61,964 nt of DNA from an uncultured Eubacteriales bacterium (GTDB taxonomy: Bacteria > Bacillota > Clostridia > Lachnospirales > CAG-274): NCBI GenBank assembly GCA_902496345.1, contig CABVAP010000001.1, positions 1 through 61,964 of the forward strand, in the 5' to 3' direction. Below the pieces are notes generated by a model. The model was not told the DNA's origin, did not search any database, and was given only the letters and a program-made list of their open reading frames with translations. This document shows positions 52,380 through 60,162 of this stretch, one piece after another (position 1 is the first letter of the stretch; every line of letters begins with the position of its first letter). A program made the translations under genes and the position numbers.

Positions 52380-53864
52380 ATGGATAAAAAAGAGGCAATT
52401 TTAAATACATTAAATACTACAATTTCAGAAAGAGGATTAAAGATTTACTCACTTGCAAAAATAACAGGGATAAATCGTTCGACTTTACAAAAATCATTGC
52501 AAGGTACAAGAACATTAAATTTAAGGCAATTTAAAATTTTAATAAATGCTCTTCCTTTCTCAATTCAAGAGAGGAAAAACCTATATGATGATTTTTTGGA
52601 ATGTATTTGGGAAAAAGAGAGAATTATAAGCAATAAAGCTATATTAGATATAATTAACGTATTAACCAACCTAACCGTAGAAAATACTGGAAATTCGGGG
52701 GGAGGGGGGGTAGAACGGCTAAAACTCAGTATTTACAATATTACTTTCCCTGAACTAAAAAAAGTATATACAGGAGAGATAATTTTTGATGTTATAAAAA
52801 ATTTAATTATAGAAGAAATTGAATTAACTAAAGATATATCATCAGATATACGTATATATCTTCCGTTTGATAATGACTTTTTTAATAAAACAATTTTGCC
52901 GTGTGTCAATAATCTAAAAAATTCTTTACAACTTTCAATATTGTTTGAATTTTTTAAAAGCACACAAGCAAACAATCCACAAAATATATTAATACTAAGA
53001 AATATACTTCCGTTACTACTCGACCCAAATAATCATTATAACATTTATTATCTGTATTCAGATTTTACAAATAGTAACAACTTAACGTTATATCCTTATT
53101 ACATAATTTTAAGTAATAAAATTATAATGATAAGCTATGATTTGAATAGTATATCTATCATTGAAAACGAAGAGTTTTTGACAAAATACATAGACCACCA
53201 TAATAACAAAGTAAAGTTTGGAAATCCATTAAAAGTCGATATTTTGGAGATTGAAAACACAATAAAACATTTATTAACTGATACAATATATGATGACAAT
53301 ATGTATGCAATAGCTTATGACCCTTGTATCTCTGCCTTTGTTCCGCCAGATATGTTTAATGATTTAATCACAGATGAATTTCCAGAAAGAGAAGAGTTTT
53401 TAAATATAATTAATCATCGACTATCACAAATGTCAAAAATACCAAAAAAATATGCTTTGTTTAATAAAGATTCAATTGATGATTTTATAAATGATGGGTA
53501 TATAGTAGCTTTTAGACACCCAAACCTAAGACCTTGTACATTAGAGCAAAGAAAAATAATATTGTCGAATATATTAAATCTGTTAGATAGTAATAAAATC
53601 TTTCTTCGAGCGTTTTCTGCTGAAGAAATAAATATCTCAAGAAAATATGAAATAACTAATATACAAAATCACTATGATTTTAGTATAATGATTTACTCTG
53701 AAACATCAATAAGGGTAATAACAATACACGAAACAATTATAAGTAATTGCTTTATACAATTCATCAACGATATTATGGAAACAGATAAAGTATACACGTT
53801 GGAAGAAACAAGAACTTTATTCAAACAAGCAATTAATAAATTAGACAATTTATTAAAAAAATAA
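52380..53864 (+). CDS. large HTH protein, putative regulator of the Tad locus
   Basis: A 494-residue soluble protein, started at ATG 52380 behind AGAAAGGG. The N-terminal ~70 residues are a helix-turn-helix of the Xre kind (LKIYSLAKITGINRSTLQKSLQGTR). A linker SGGGGVE around residue 110 is coded by a G6-A-G7 tract. The remaining ~380 residues are an unrecognised alpha/beta region without membrane segments or catalytic motif; it could sense a ligand or a partner. It is divergent from the Tad operon and next to the inverted repeats, so it is the likely factor that binds them. Not assigned to a family with confidence. Confidence 0.75.
   Translation: MDKKEAILNTLNTTISERGLKIYSLAKITGINRSTLQKSLQGTRTLNLRQFKILINALPFSIQERKNLYDDFLECIWEKERIISNKAILDIINVLTNLTVENTGNSGGGGVERLKLSIYNITFPELKKVYTGEIIFDVIKNLIIEEIELTKDISSDIRIYLPFDNDFFNKTILPCVNNLKNSLQLSILFEFFKSTQANNPQNILILRNILPLLLDPNNHYNIYYLYSDFTNSNNLTLYPYYIILSNKIIMISYDLNSISIIENEEFLTKYIDHHNNKVKFGNPLKVDILEIENTIKHLLTDTIYDDNMYAIAYDPCISAFVPPDMFNDLITDEFPEREEFLNIINHRLSQMSKIPKKYALFNKDSIDDFINDGYIVAFRHPNLRPCTLEQRKIILSNILNLLDSNKIFLRAFSAEEINISRKYEITNIQNHYDFSIMIYSETSIRVITIHETIISNCFIQFINDIMETDKVYTLEETRTLFKQAINKLDNLLKK
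52697..52710 (+). repeat. G6-A-G7 homopolymer tract in the HTH gene
   Basis: GGGGGGAGGGGGGG in a very AT-rich gene; it codes Gly-Gly-Gly-Gly with rare GGG codons. A change of one G would shift the frame after the HTH domain. Confidence 0.9.
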
Positions 53865-53865
53865 C

Positions 53866-53912
53866 AAAACCCAACCTATATTAGATTCTCCTAATATGGG
53901 TTGGGTTTTGTT
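53866..53912 (+). terminator. terminator of the HTH gene
   Basis: AAAACCCAACCTATATTAG (53866-53884) pairs with 53891-53909 (one wobble), then TTTTGTTT. Closely related in sequence to the spoVT terminator. Confidence 0.9.
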
Positions 53913-54014
53913 TCAAAAAAATTACATTCAATAAAAATAAACACAAATAACACAATCAATTTTACAATAAAACAATATAACAAATCTTTATAAAAACATT
54001 AAAAATTCAAAATC

Positions 54015-55964
54015 CTATTCATTTTCAAGAACGCTTCTTGTTCTTTCAATAAGACTATCTATTTTATTTGAAAGGCCTTTAACATTAGTCATTGACTGAT
54101 TTATAAGCATACCATTTTCAGAAGTATCTTTTACATCTTTTATTGTATTGTCAACAACTTCCATAAGGCTTTTTATTCTTTCGCTAAAATTTTTTATAGT
54201 TTTATTTATGTAAATAATAGATTCATTTATATTTTTATTATTACTTGTAGCATTTTGAACTGAACGGCGTGAGTTCTCTGATAATTCACGTATACTATTA
54301 GCAATAACAGCGAACCCTTTTCCAAGTTCACCGGCTCTTGCAGCTTCAATAGAGGCATTGAATGAAAGAAGATTAATATTTTGAGAAATCTGCTCAACAT
54401 CATCAGTAACTTTTTTATAATTCTTCACATCTTTTTTGATTCCCTCAACGCTTGAATAAATATCTTTTCCGATGTTGCTAAGCTCTTCCATATATTCATT
54501 TACAAGTGTCATATCTTCTACATTTTTTTCACCAAGTTGTCGTATATTTTCAGAATCTTTTGTAGTATCGTTTACGCTAGTATTAAGAGATGTAAATACT
54601 TGTTGCAATTCCTCCATAATCTCAACAACGCTTTTGTTAATTTCTTCAATACGTTTAGTTTCTTTTTGAATTTTATTCATTATGTATTGATTACAGTTAT
54701 CAGGAACATTTACCCCTATAGCAATAGCCTCTGCCATTTCTCTACAAGATTTATAACCACAGGCGTGACAATTAAAGTTCTTCTCGATTTCTTTTGTTTT
54801 TCCAAGAGCTGAAAAGGCGTCTTGAATTTCTCTTTCAGACACGCTTTTATTTGATTTATATCTTGATTTATAGATTCTAATAAAATCGTCTACCCTAAGT
54901 TTTTCATCAAATTCCCTAAATTGACTATCCTCTGTTTCATTTCCATTTTCATCAATTTCAACTGTACTGTTTCTTTTATCTACAGTATATCGTTTAACAT
55001 CTCTCATAATTGCTTCCATTTGGAAAGGCTTATAATCTTGACCTACGGCAGGGCCATCATTACAACCAAACTCACAATTGAGTACGTCAAACACATCTGG
55101 AAGATTAGACTCTTTTTCTTCAGAATAGTCATTAATTTCTTTATATACTTTTGAAATACCTTCAGAATTTAATATATGAACATTCGGTACGTGAAGAAGT
55201 ATATTTTCTTTAAGTCCACCAGGCTTAGGGTAAATTGCACCTACACTTCCCTGTGCAGCGTCAAATTCAAATTCACTAAAAATCTTAATTTTAGGAAGGT
55301 CAACACCAGTTGCGTCAAAATATTCTTTAAGATGTTTAAATGTAACATTGTAGTCAATATATCCTGTCTGTTCAAACTCTTCTTTTTTAGCTATACAAGG
55401 TGATAACGCAGCAATCTTACAATTTTTGCCTAAATATTTCTTTATATAAATAGCAAGACAAAGCATAGGGCTTTGAACAGGAGAAAGTCTGTTTATAAGT
55501 TCTGGTTTATGCTGTAACACATAATTTACTATTGCAGCACAAGGTTGTGAAATAATTTTTTTATTTTTGTTTTCTTTAAGATATTTAACGTGAGCCCAAG
55601 TACATATATCAGCACCTAAAGAAACATCATAAATTTCCTTAATACCGTTGTTTCTAAACCATTGTAAAACGTAACGCCAGTTTCCGTCAAAAGCTATTTT
55701 CACGGCAGGGGCAGTAATAATTATTATGTTTTTACCACTTTTAACATCTTTTATAAATCGGTCTGTATCATCTCTGTAAAATCTTGCTCCGTGAGCGCAA
55801 GCCTTTATACAAGCACCACATTTTATACACTTGTCACTGTCTATGTCAATTACCATTTTCCCATTTTCATCATACCTTGCAACATTCGCTTCTGGAGCTG
55901 GACATACCCTAACACACGAATTACAACCAACGCATTTTTCTAAACTAATATCAATTATATTCAT
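54015..55964 (-). CDS. [FeFe]-hydrogenase-like sensor fused to a chemoreceptor signalling domain
   Basis: A 649-residue soluble protein. Domains: two [4Fe-4S] ferredoxin clusters, 11-57 (CVGCNSCVRVCP, CIKCGACIKAC); hydrogenase large-subunit C-domain ~75-320 with the putative H-cluster cysteines Cys142 (SQPCAAIV), Cys190 (SPCIAKKEE), Cys297 and Cys301 (NCEFGCNDGP); a PF04060-type Fe-S domain with Cys399, 402, 407 and 424; then a methyl-accepting chemotaxis signalling domain ~440-649 with the hairpin INLLSFNASIEAARAGELGKGFAVIA. There is no membrane helix. The L1 loop lacks the second Cys of TSCCP, so it is more likely a sensor than a fast catalyst. It could report H2 or redox state to chemotaxis proteins. 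Confidence 0.88.
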   Translation of the reverse strand: MNIIDISLEKCVGCNSCVRVCPAPEANVARYDENGKMVIDIDSDKCIKCGACIKACAHGARFYRDDTDRFIKDVKSGKNIIIITAPAVKIAFDGNWRYVLQWFRNNGIKEIYDVSLGADICTWAHVKYLKENKNKKIISQPCAAIVNYVLQHKPELINRLSPVQSPMLCLAIYIKKYLGKNCKIAALSPCIAKKEEFEQTGYIDYNVTFKHLKEYFDATGVDLPKIKIFSEFEFDAAQGSVGAIYPKPGGLKENILLHVPNVHILNSEGISKVYKEINDYSEEKESNLPDVFDVLNCEFGCNDGPAVGQDYKPFQMEAIMRDVKRYTVDKRNSTVEIDENGNETEDSQFREFDEKLRVDDFIRIYKSRYKSNKSVSEREIQDAFSALGKTKEIEKNFNCHACGYKSCREMAEAIAIGVNVPDNCNQYIMNKIQKETKRIEEINKSVVEIMEELQQVFTSLNTSVNDTTKDSENIRQLGEKNVEDMTLVNEYMEELSNIGKDIYSSVEGIKKDVKNYKKVTDDVEQISQNINLLSFNASIEAARAGELGKGFAVIANSIRELSENSRRSVQNATSNNKNINESIIYINKTIKNFSERIKSLMEVVDNTIKDVKDTSENGMLINQSMTNVKGLSNKIDSLIERTRSVLENE

Positions 55965-56013
55965 AATGTTACACCTTCCTAAAACAATTATACTAAAAAC
56001 GCATTATAACATA

Positions 56014-56042
56014 ATGATACTAAATATATCCATATTTTGCAA
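56014..56042 (-). promoter_or_regulatory. promoter of the hydrogenase-like sensor gene
   Basis: Minus strand TTGCAA (56042-56037), 17 bp, TATCAT (56019-56014), about 50 bp ahead of the start; a second TATAAT lies just downstream. Confidence 0.55.
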
Positions 56043-56099
56043 TATATTTTTCCAATAAAAGAATAATTTCGACAAATTTATATAATAAAAAGACTTAAC

Positions 56100-56153
56100 A
56101 AAATAAAAAACCAATATCTTATCTATAATTTAATTATACATAAAGTATCGGTT
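56100..56153 (-). terminator. terminator of the macro/SirTM operon
   Basis: AAACCGATACTTTAT and its partly wobbled complement (56153-56139 with 56122-56108) form a hairpin on the minus strand, followed by TTTTATTTTG, ~50 bases after the SirTM stop. Confidence 0.75.
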
Positions 56154-56205
56154 TCTGCATTTTGCTAAAGCGAACAAATTAAATACAAAGTTCAAATAAC
56201 TAAAA

Positions 56206-57060
56206 TTATCCAGAAATCTTACTCATACAATTTAAAATAACATCTCCAATATCATCATCAATACAAATAGATTGTTTTTTTATTTCATCTGGACAAACAG
56301 CTTCTCCATAATTAATACAAGCATATATTGCTTTTTTATTTTTTGCTGTCATTTGCCAAAAAGGATATTTTATAATAATCGGAGTATTATATCCAACACC
56401 AAGTTCAAGAAATAATACATTCATATTTTTCCTTGTTCGGATAAAATTCTCATATCTGTAAGATGCCTCATACCAGCCGTCATCTTGAACAAAAGTGTCA
56501 TCAGAGCGTAAATTCATAGTCATTTTTTCACCACAATGAGGGCATATAGGAATAAGCTCTGACGGAATACGCATATTTTCTTGTTGTTCAAACATATCCT
56601 TTATAATTTTCTCATTGTCAAAAGTTTCTTGACAACAAGGTTTACTACATTGAAATAAACCATAATCACCTTGTGTATAAAACAATCTTTTTTTATCAAA
56701 CCCTGCTTTTTGGAAACAATGGTCAACATTCGTTGTAATAACAAAATAGTCTTTATCTTTAACCAACTTTAATAAATTTTCATAAACCGGCTTAGGTGAA
56801 TTTAGGTAACGGTTGATATATATGTACCTACTCCAATATGCCCAATATTCCTCAAAAGTATCGTATGGATAAAAACCACCGGAATACATATCATTGAACC
56901 CATATTTTTTTGAAAAATCAGAAAAGTATTTTTCAAATCTATCTCCTGAATACGTAAAACCAGCAGACGTTGAAAGTCCAGCACCAGCACCGATAACAAT
57001 AGAGTCAGAATTATCAATAGCATAACATAACTTATCAATTTTCTGTGAGTAGTCGTTCAT
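56206..57060 (-). CDS. macrodomain-linked sirtuin (SirTM), putative protein ADP-ribosyltransferase
   Basis: A 284-residue sirtuin-family protein; I start it at ATG 57060 (MNDYSQKIDKL), overlapping the macro gene by 26 bases. NAD-binding GAGAGLSTSAGFTYSG, TTNVDHCFQKAG, and YTQGDYG where canonical sirtuins have the catalytic His (Q replaces H): this is the hallmark of class M sirtuins, which ADP-ribosylate instead of deacetylating. A zinc-binding set is seen (CSKPCC ... CPHCGE). In characterised systems the target is a lipoylated GcvH-like carrier; none is in this window. The neighbouring macrodomain should remove the modification. Confidence 0.88.
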   Translation of the reverse strand: MNDYSQKIDKLCYAIDNSDSIVIGAGAGLSTSAGFTYSGDRFEKYFSDFSKKYGFNDMYSGGFYPYDTFEEYWAYWSRYIYINRYLNSPKPVYENLLKLVKDKDYFVITTNVDHCFQKAGFDKKRLFYTQGDYGLFQCSKPCCQETFDNEKIIKDMFEQQENMRIPSELIPICPHCGEKMTMNLRSDDTFVQDDGWYEASYRYENFIRTRKNMNVLFLELGVGYNTPIIIKYPFWQMTAKNKKAIYACINYGEAVCPDEIKKQSICIDDDIGDVILNCMSKISG

Positions 57061-57814
57061 AGATTTCTTTGTCAATATCTTTGAAAACATTAAAAATTAC
57101 CCTCTTTATAGTTGTTTCCTTTTTCATAAAGTTCTTTACAGTTTCTACTGCAATTTGAGCAGCAATATCATTAGGAAAACGAAATGCACCTGTAGATATA
57201 CAAGAAAAAGCAATGCTATTAAGTCCTTTTTCGTTTGCCAATTCCAAACAAGATAGATAACATTTCTTTAGTAAATCACAATGTTCTTCTGTCAATGTCC
57301 TTCTAACAATAGGTCCTACTGTATGAATAACGTTTTTACAAGGTAAATTATAAGCATTTGTAATTTTCGCCCTACCTGTTGGCTCTGGGTATCCTTGTTT
57401 TTTAATCAAATTATCACATTCAAGACGTAACTGAACACCAGCATAAGTATGAATAAAATTATCTACACACTTATGATTAGGTATATAACAGCCCGTCATA
57501 TTACTGTTTGCAGCATTAACAATAGCGTCACAATCAAGTGTAGTAATATCACCCTGCCAAACATAAAGCCCCTCTTGAATTGGTTGCAACGTATCAATCT
57601 TTGTTATTCCCTTTTGTGTAGTAACCTCTTTTAAGTATTCATCTTGTATATCCAAAAAGTTTTTTGAAATTTCTTTAGGTTGACGTACATTCATCAATGC
57701 CCTTAAAAGTTGACGTTGCTGTTCAGGATTTTGAGGTATTTCAATATATTCACGCTCGTCACTTTCATCAACCAATGTTCTTATCAAAAAATTTCTTTTT
57801 TCAGAATTATTCAA
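57035..57814 (-). CDS. Zn-dependent macrodomain protein, ADP-ribosyl hydrolase
   Basis: A ~259-residue protein. N-terminal ~75 residues are helical (LNNSEKRNFLIRTLVDE); the macrodomain follows with GDITTLDCDAIVNAANSNM, the Zn-macro signature GCYIPNHKCVDNFIH, and AFSCISTGAFRFPND. It should hydrolyse ADP-ribose from proteins modified by the SirTM encoded next. I prefer the TTG at 57814, eight bases after GGGAG, over the ATG at 57829; the first ATG of the frame (57883) lies in the promoter. Confidence 0.88.
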   Translation of the reverse strand: MNNSEKRNFLIRTLVDESDEREYIEIPQNPEQQRQLLRALMNVRQPKEISKNFLDIQDEYLKEVTTQKGITKIDTLQPIQEGLYVWQGDITTLDCDAIVNAANSNMTGCYIPNHKCVDNFIHTYAGVQLRLECDNLIKKQGYPEPTGRAKITNAYNLPCKNVIHTVGPIVRRTLTEEHCDLLKKCYLSCLELANEKGLNSIAFSCISTGAFRFPNDIAAQIAVETVKNFMKKETTIKRVIFNVFKDIDKEIYERLLTEN

Positions 57815-57867
57815 ACTATCAACTCCCATAGTACATAGTATATTAAAATTTTTATTTATATAAATAA

Positions 57868-57896
57868 ATTTTAACATTGACAAAAATACGCGTCAA
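57868..57896 (-). promoter_or_regulatory. promoter of the macro/SirTM operon
   Basis: Minus strand TTGACG (57896-57891), 17 bp, TAAAAT (57873-57868). A TTGAC-N10-GTCAA inverted repeat spans the -35 and spacer and could be an operator. Confidence 0.65.
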
Positions 57897-57913
57897 ACTT
57901 TTTAGATTGTAGT

Positions 57914-58096
57914 TTACTCTCCAATTCTAATTACACGGTCATTTTTTCTAGGTTTGCCTATAGGGTGTTTATCACCCTCTTTAGGATAACCAAACATAAG
58001 TTGCATTACTGCGTAATAATCCGTTCTAATATTTCTCTTTCTAAAATTTTCTTTTTTATCTTTTAATAAAGTCAATGGAAATATGGGGAAAAGCAT
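57914..58096 (-). pseudogene. C-terminal remnant of a nitroreductase
   Basis: The last ~40 residues of this frame (YYAVMQLMFGYPKEGDKHP, GKPRKNDRVIRIGE) look like the end of a nitroreductase-family flavoprotein; the N-terminal ~150 residues are missing and no RBS is seen. It lies between the hydrogenase terminator and the macro promoter. A decayed gene rather than a functional small protein. Confidence 0.6.
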
Positions 58097-58111
58097 ATAA
58101 AGAAAGATTAT

Positions 58112-58158
58112 AAAAAATAGCTGTTTCAGTGGTTTTAAATCCTTGAAACAGCTATTTT
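58112..58158 (-). terminator. hydrogenase operon terminator
   Basis: A perfect 15-bp stem AAAATAGCTGTTTCA (58114-58128) with its complement at 58144-58158; T-run on the minus strand. A smaller GATTGTC/GACAATC hairpin (58201-58223) precedes it. Confidence 0.9.
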
Positions 58159-58232
58159 CATTTTATACTAATTTACAAAAAAATCAATGACCTTTGGCAA
58201 GATTGTCAACATTCTCGACAATCCTTTGTATA

Positions 58233-58475
58233 TTAGAGTCTTGACATAACATTTTCTTCAAAAAACTCTCTAGCGTTTTCCGGTTTAACAGCAAAATAAT
58301 CATCTTCAACCTTAACAGAAACATCTTCTGAACAATGTCCAAGACAAAAGCTACCACAAACCTCAACTTTATCATTTAATTTTTTTTCTTCTATAATTTG
58401 TTGAAAAGCGTTAATAACGTTATAAGAGCCTTTTAAATGACAGGCACTTCCAATACAAGTATATAATTTTATCAT
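58233..58475 (-). CDS. small thioredoxin-fold [2Fe-2S] ferredoxin
   Basis: An 80-residue protein with the NuoE/TRX-like [2Fe-2S] arrangement: YTCIGSACHLKGS near the N-terminus and VCGSFCLGHC in the middle, four cysteines in order C-x4-C ... C-x3-C. It follows hydA by two bases and is co-transcribed. It may act as an electron carrier or extra subunit of the hydrogenase, parallel to the N-terminal domain of HydB. RBS AAGGAGGAAT. Confidence 0.85.
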   Translation of the reverse strand: MIKLYTCIGSACHLKGSYNVINAFQQIIEEKKLNDKVEVCGSFCLGHCSEDVSVKVEDDYFAVKPENAREFFEENVMSRL

Positions 58476-58477
58476 AG

Positions 58478-60160
58478 TTATTCCTCCTTAGTATAATCCA
58501 CGTGAAGTAATTTGTGTACCTTTCCTTTAAGTAATCCGTTATAAAGACGCATAATAACAGGATTTTCTTCGCTTCGCTTAATCGTACAAAGCCTATCGTT
58601 ATTATAAAGTCTTTCACCTCTTTTAACTTTTTCATCAAAGTCAGCAAAAGGCTGTCCGGCACCGGAAACACAACCACCTGGACAAGCCATAACCTCAACA
58701 AGGTCATAGTGTACACCATTTTTAATTTTTTGAATTAAGTTATCAGCATTTTTAAGTCCACTAACAACAGCGATTTTTATATTCTTACCGGAATATTGAA
58801 TAGTAAGTTCTTTCACGCCTTGCATACCTCTAACACCGTTAAAAGCTAAAGCACGCAAGCTAGAAAGAGATTTATCCGTTGAAATTCTTCTAATAACAGC
58901 CTCTGTAACACCACCCGTAACACCAAATATAACACCGGCTCCGGTGTGTGTTTCAAAAGGCATATCAACTGCCTCTGGTTCAATTTCAGAAAATACAATA
59001 CCGGATTCACGAATCATCTGTATAAATTCCTGAGTAGTAATGACATAATCTGTTATAGGTTCACCGTCAACCTTAAATTCATCTCTTGCAGCCTCGAATT
59101 TTTTAGCTGTACAAGGCATAATAGCAACATTTATAATTTTTCTATTGGAATTTCTATTTTCCTCTTTTATAACACTGGAAAACATTTGCATTGGTGAACG
59201 GCAAGTTGATACATTAGGCAAAAGCTCAGGGTAGTTTTTTTCAACATAATTAACCCAAGCCGGGCAACAAGATGTAAATAGAGGTATATTTTCACCTTTT
59301 TCAATTCTATTAAGAAATTCGTTAGCTTCTTCAAGCACAGTAAGGTCAGCACCTGTAGAAGTATCATAAACCTCATCAAAACCCATACGTCTTAAAGATG
59401 CAATGATTTTACCCATAACGTTTTGTTCATCACAGCCAAACTCTTTTGCAACAGCCGTACGAACAGCCGGAGCAATCTGTGCGATAATCTTAACATCGTC
59501 TTTGCTTAAATCTTGCCATAACCTTTGACTGTCGTTTTTAATAACAATAGCACCTGTTGGACAGACAGCAGCACATTGCCCACAATTTACACAAGGTGAC
59601 TCGGCAATAGGCATACCAAAAGCAGGGGCAACTTTCATTTTAGAACCTCTAAACGCAAAATCAATAGCACCAACGTTTTGAACTTCATTACAAACACGAA
59701 CGCAATCGCCACAAAGAATACACTTATTAGCGTCACGCACAATGCACAAAGATGAATCGTCAATATCAGGTTCAGTTGCTGTATTAGGAAATCTAACACT
59801 AGTTATACCAAATCTGCTGGCAAGCTCTTGAAGTTTGCAGTTTCCATTTTTAGCACAAGTTGTACAATCTCGGCAATGGTCAGCAAGTAATAACTCAAGA
59901 ATCATTTTTCTATGTTTTCTAAGTTTAGGTGTGTTTGTATATATTTCCATACCAGCTTTAGGTGGTGTTGAACAAGATGCTTCCATACCACCCCATTTAT
60001 TTTCAACCATACACATACGGCAAGCACCATAGACAGAAAGTTCAGAATAATAACAAAAAGTAGGTAAATCAATCCCAGCCTTTCTAATAAGTTCAAGGAT
60101 ATTTTTTTCGCCATTTATTTCAACAGGAATGTTGTCAATCATCATAAAATTATCACTCAT
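58478..60160 (-). CDS. hydA: [FeFe] hydrogenase catalytic subunit, NAD-linked/bifurcating type
   Basis: A 560-residue catalytic subunit; start at ATG 60160 (MSDNFMMIDNIPVEI) behind GGGAGG, not the frame's first codon. Domains: plant-type [2Fe-2S] 1-~80, His-Cys [4Fe-4S] (HCRDCTTCAKNGNC), two [4Fe-4S] (CILCGDCVRVC, CVNCGQCAAVCP), and the H-cluster domain with all three loops intact: TSCCPAW, MPCTAKKFE and MACPGGCVSGAGQP. The C-terminal small-subunit-like end follows. Together with HydB and a HydC-like partner it makes or uses H2 with NADH and ferredoxin. hydB lies directly upstream (stop overlaps the RBS region). Confidence 0.96.
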   Translation of the reverse strand: MSDNFMMIDNIPVEINGEKNILELIRKAGIDLPTFCYYSELSVYGACRMCMVENKWGGMEASCSTPPKAGMEIYTNTPKLRKHRKMILELLLADHCRDCTTCAKNGNCKLQELASRFGITSVRFPNTATEPDIDDSSLCIVRDANKCILCGDCVRVCNEVQNVGAIDFAFRGSKMKVAPAFGMPIAESPCVNCGQCAAVCPTGAIVIKNDSQRLWQDLSKDDVKIIAQIAPAVRTAVAKEFGCDEQNVMGKIIASLRRMGFDEVYDTSTGADLTVLEEANEFLNRIEKGENIPLFTSCCPAWVNYVEKNYPELLPNVSTCRSPMQMFSSVIKEENRNSNRKIINVAIMPCTAKKFEAARDEFKVDGEPITDYVITTQEFIQMIRESGIVFSEIEPEAVDMPFETHTGAGVIFGVTGGVTEAVIRRISTDKSLSSLRALAFNGVRGMQGVKELTIQYSGKNIKIAVVSGLKNADNLIQKIKNGVHYDLVEVMACPGGCVSGAGQPFADFDEKVKRGERLYNNDRLCTIKRSEENPVIMRLYNGLLKGKVHKLLHVDYTKEE

Positions 60161-60162
60161 TG

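Noticed and set aside
58184..58375. 63-residue frame over the small ferredoxin gene
   Set aside because: Out-of-frame shadow of the four-cysteine protein, which has the RBS and family motifs.
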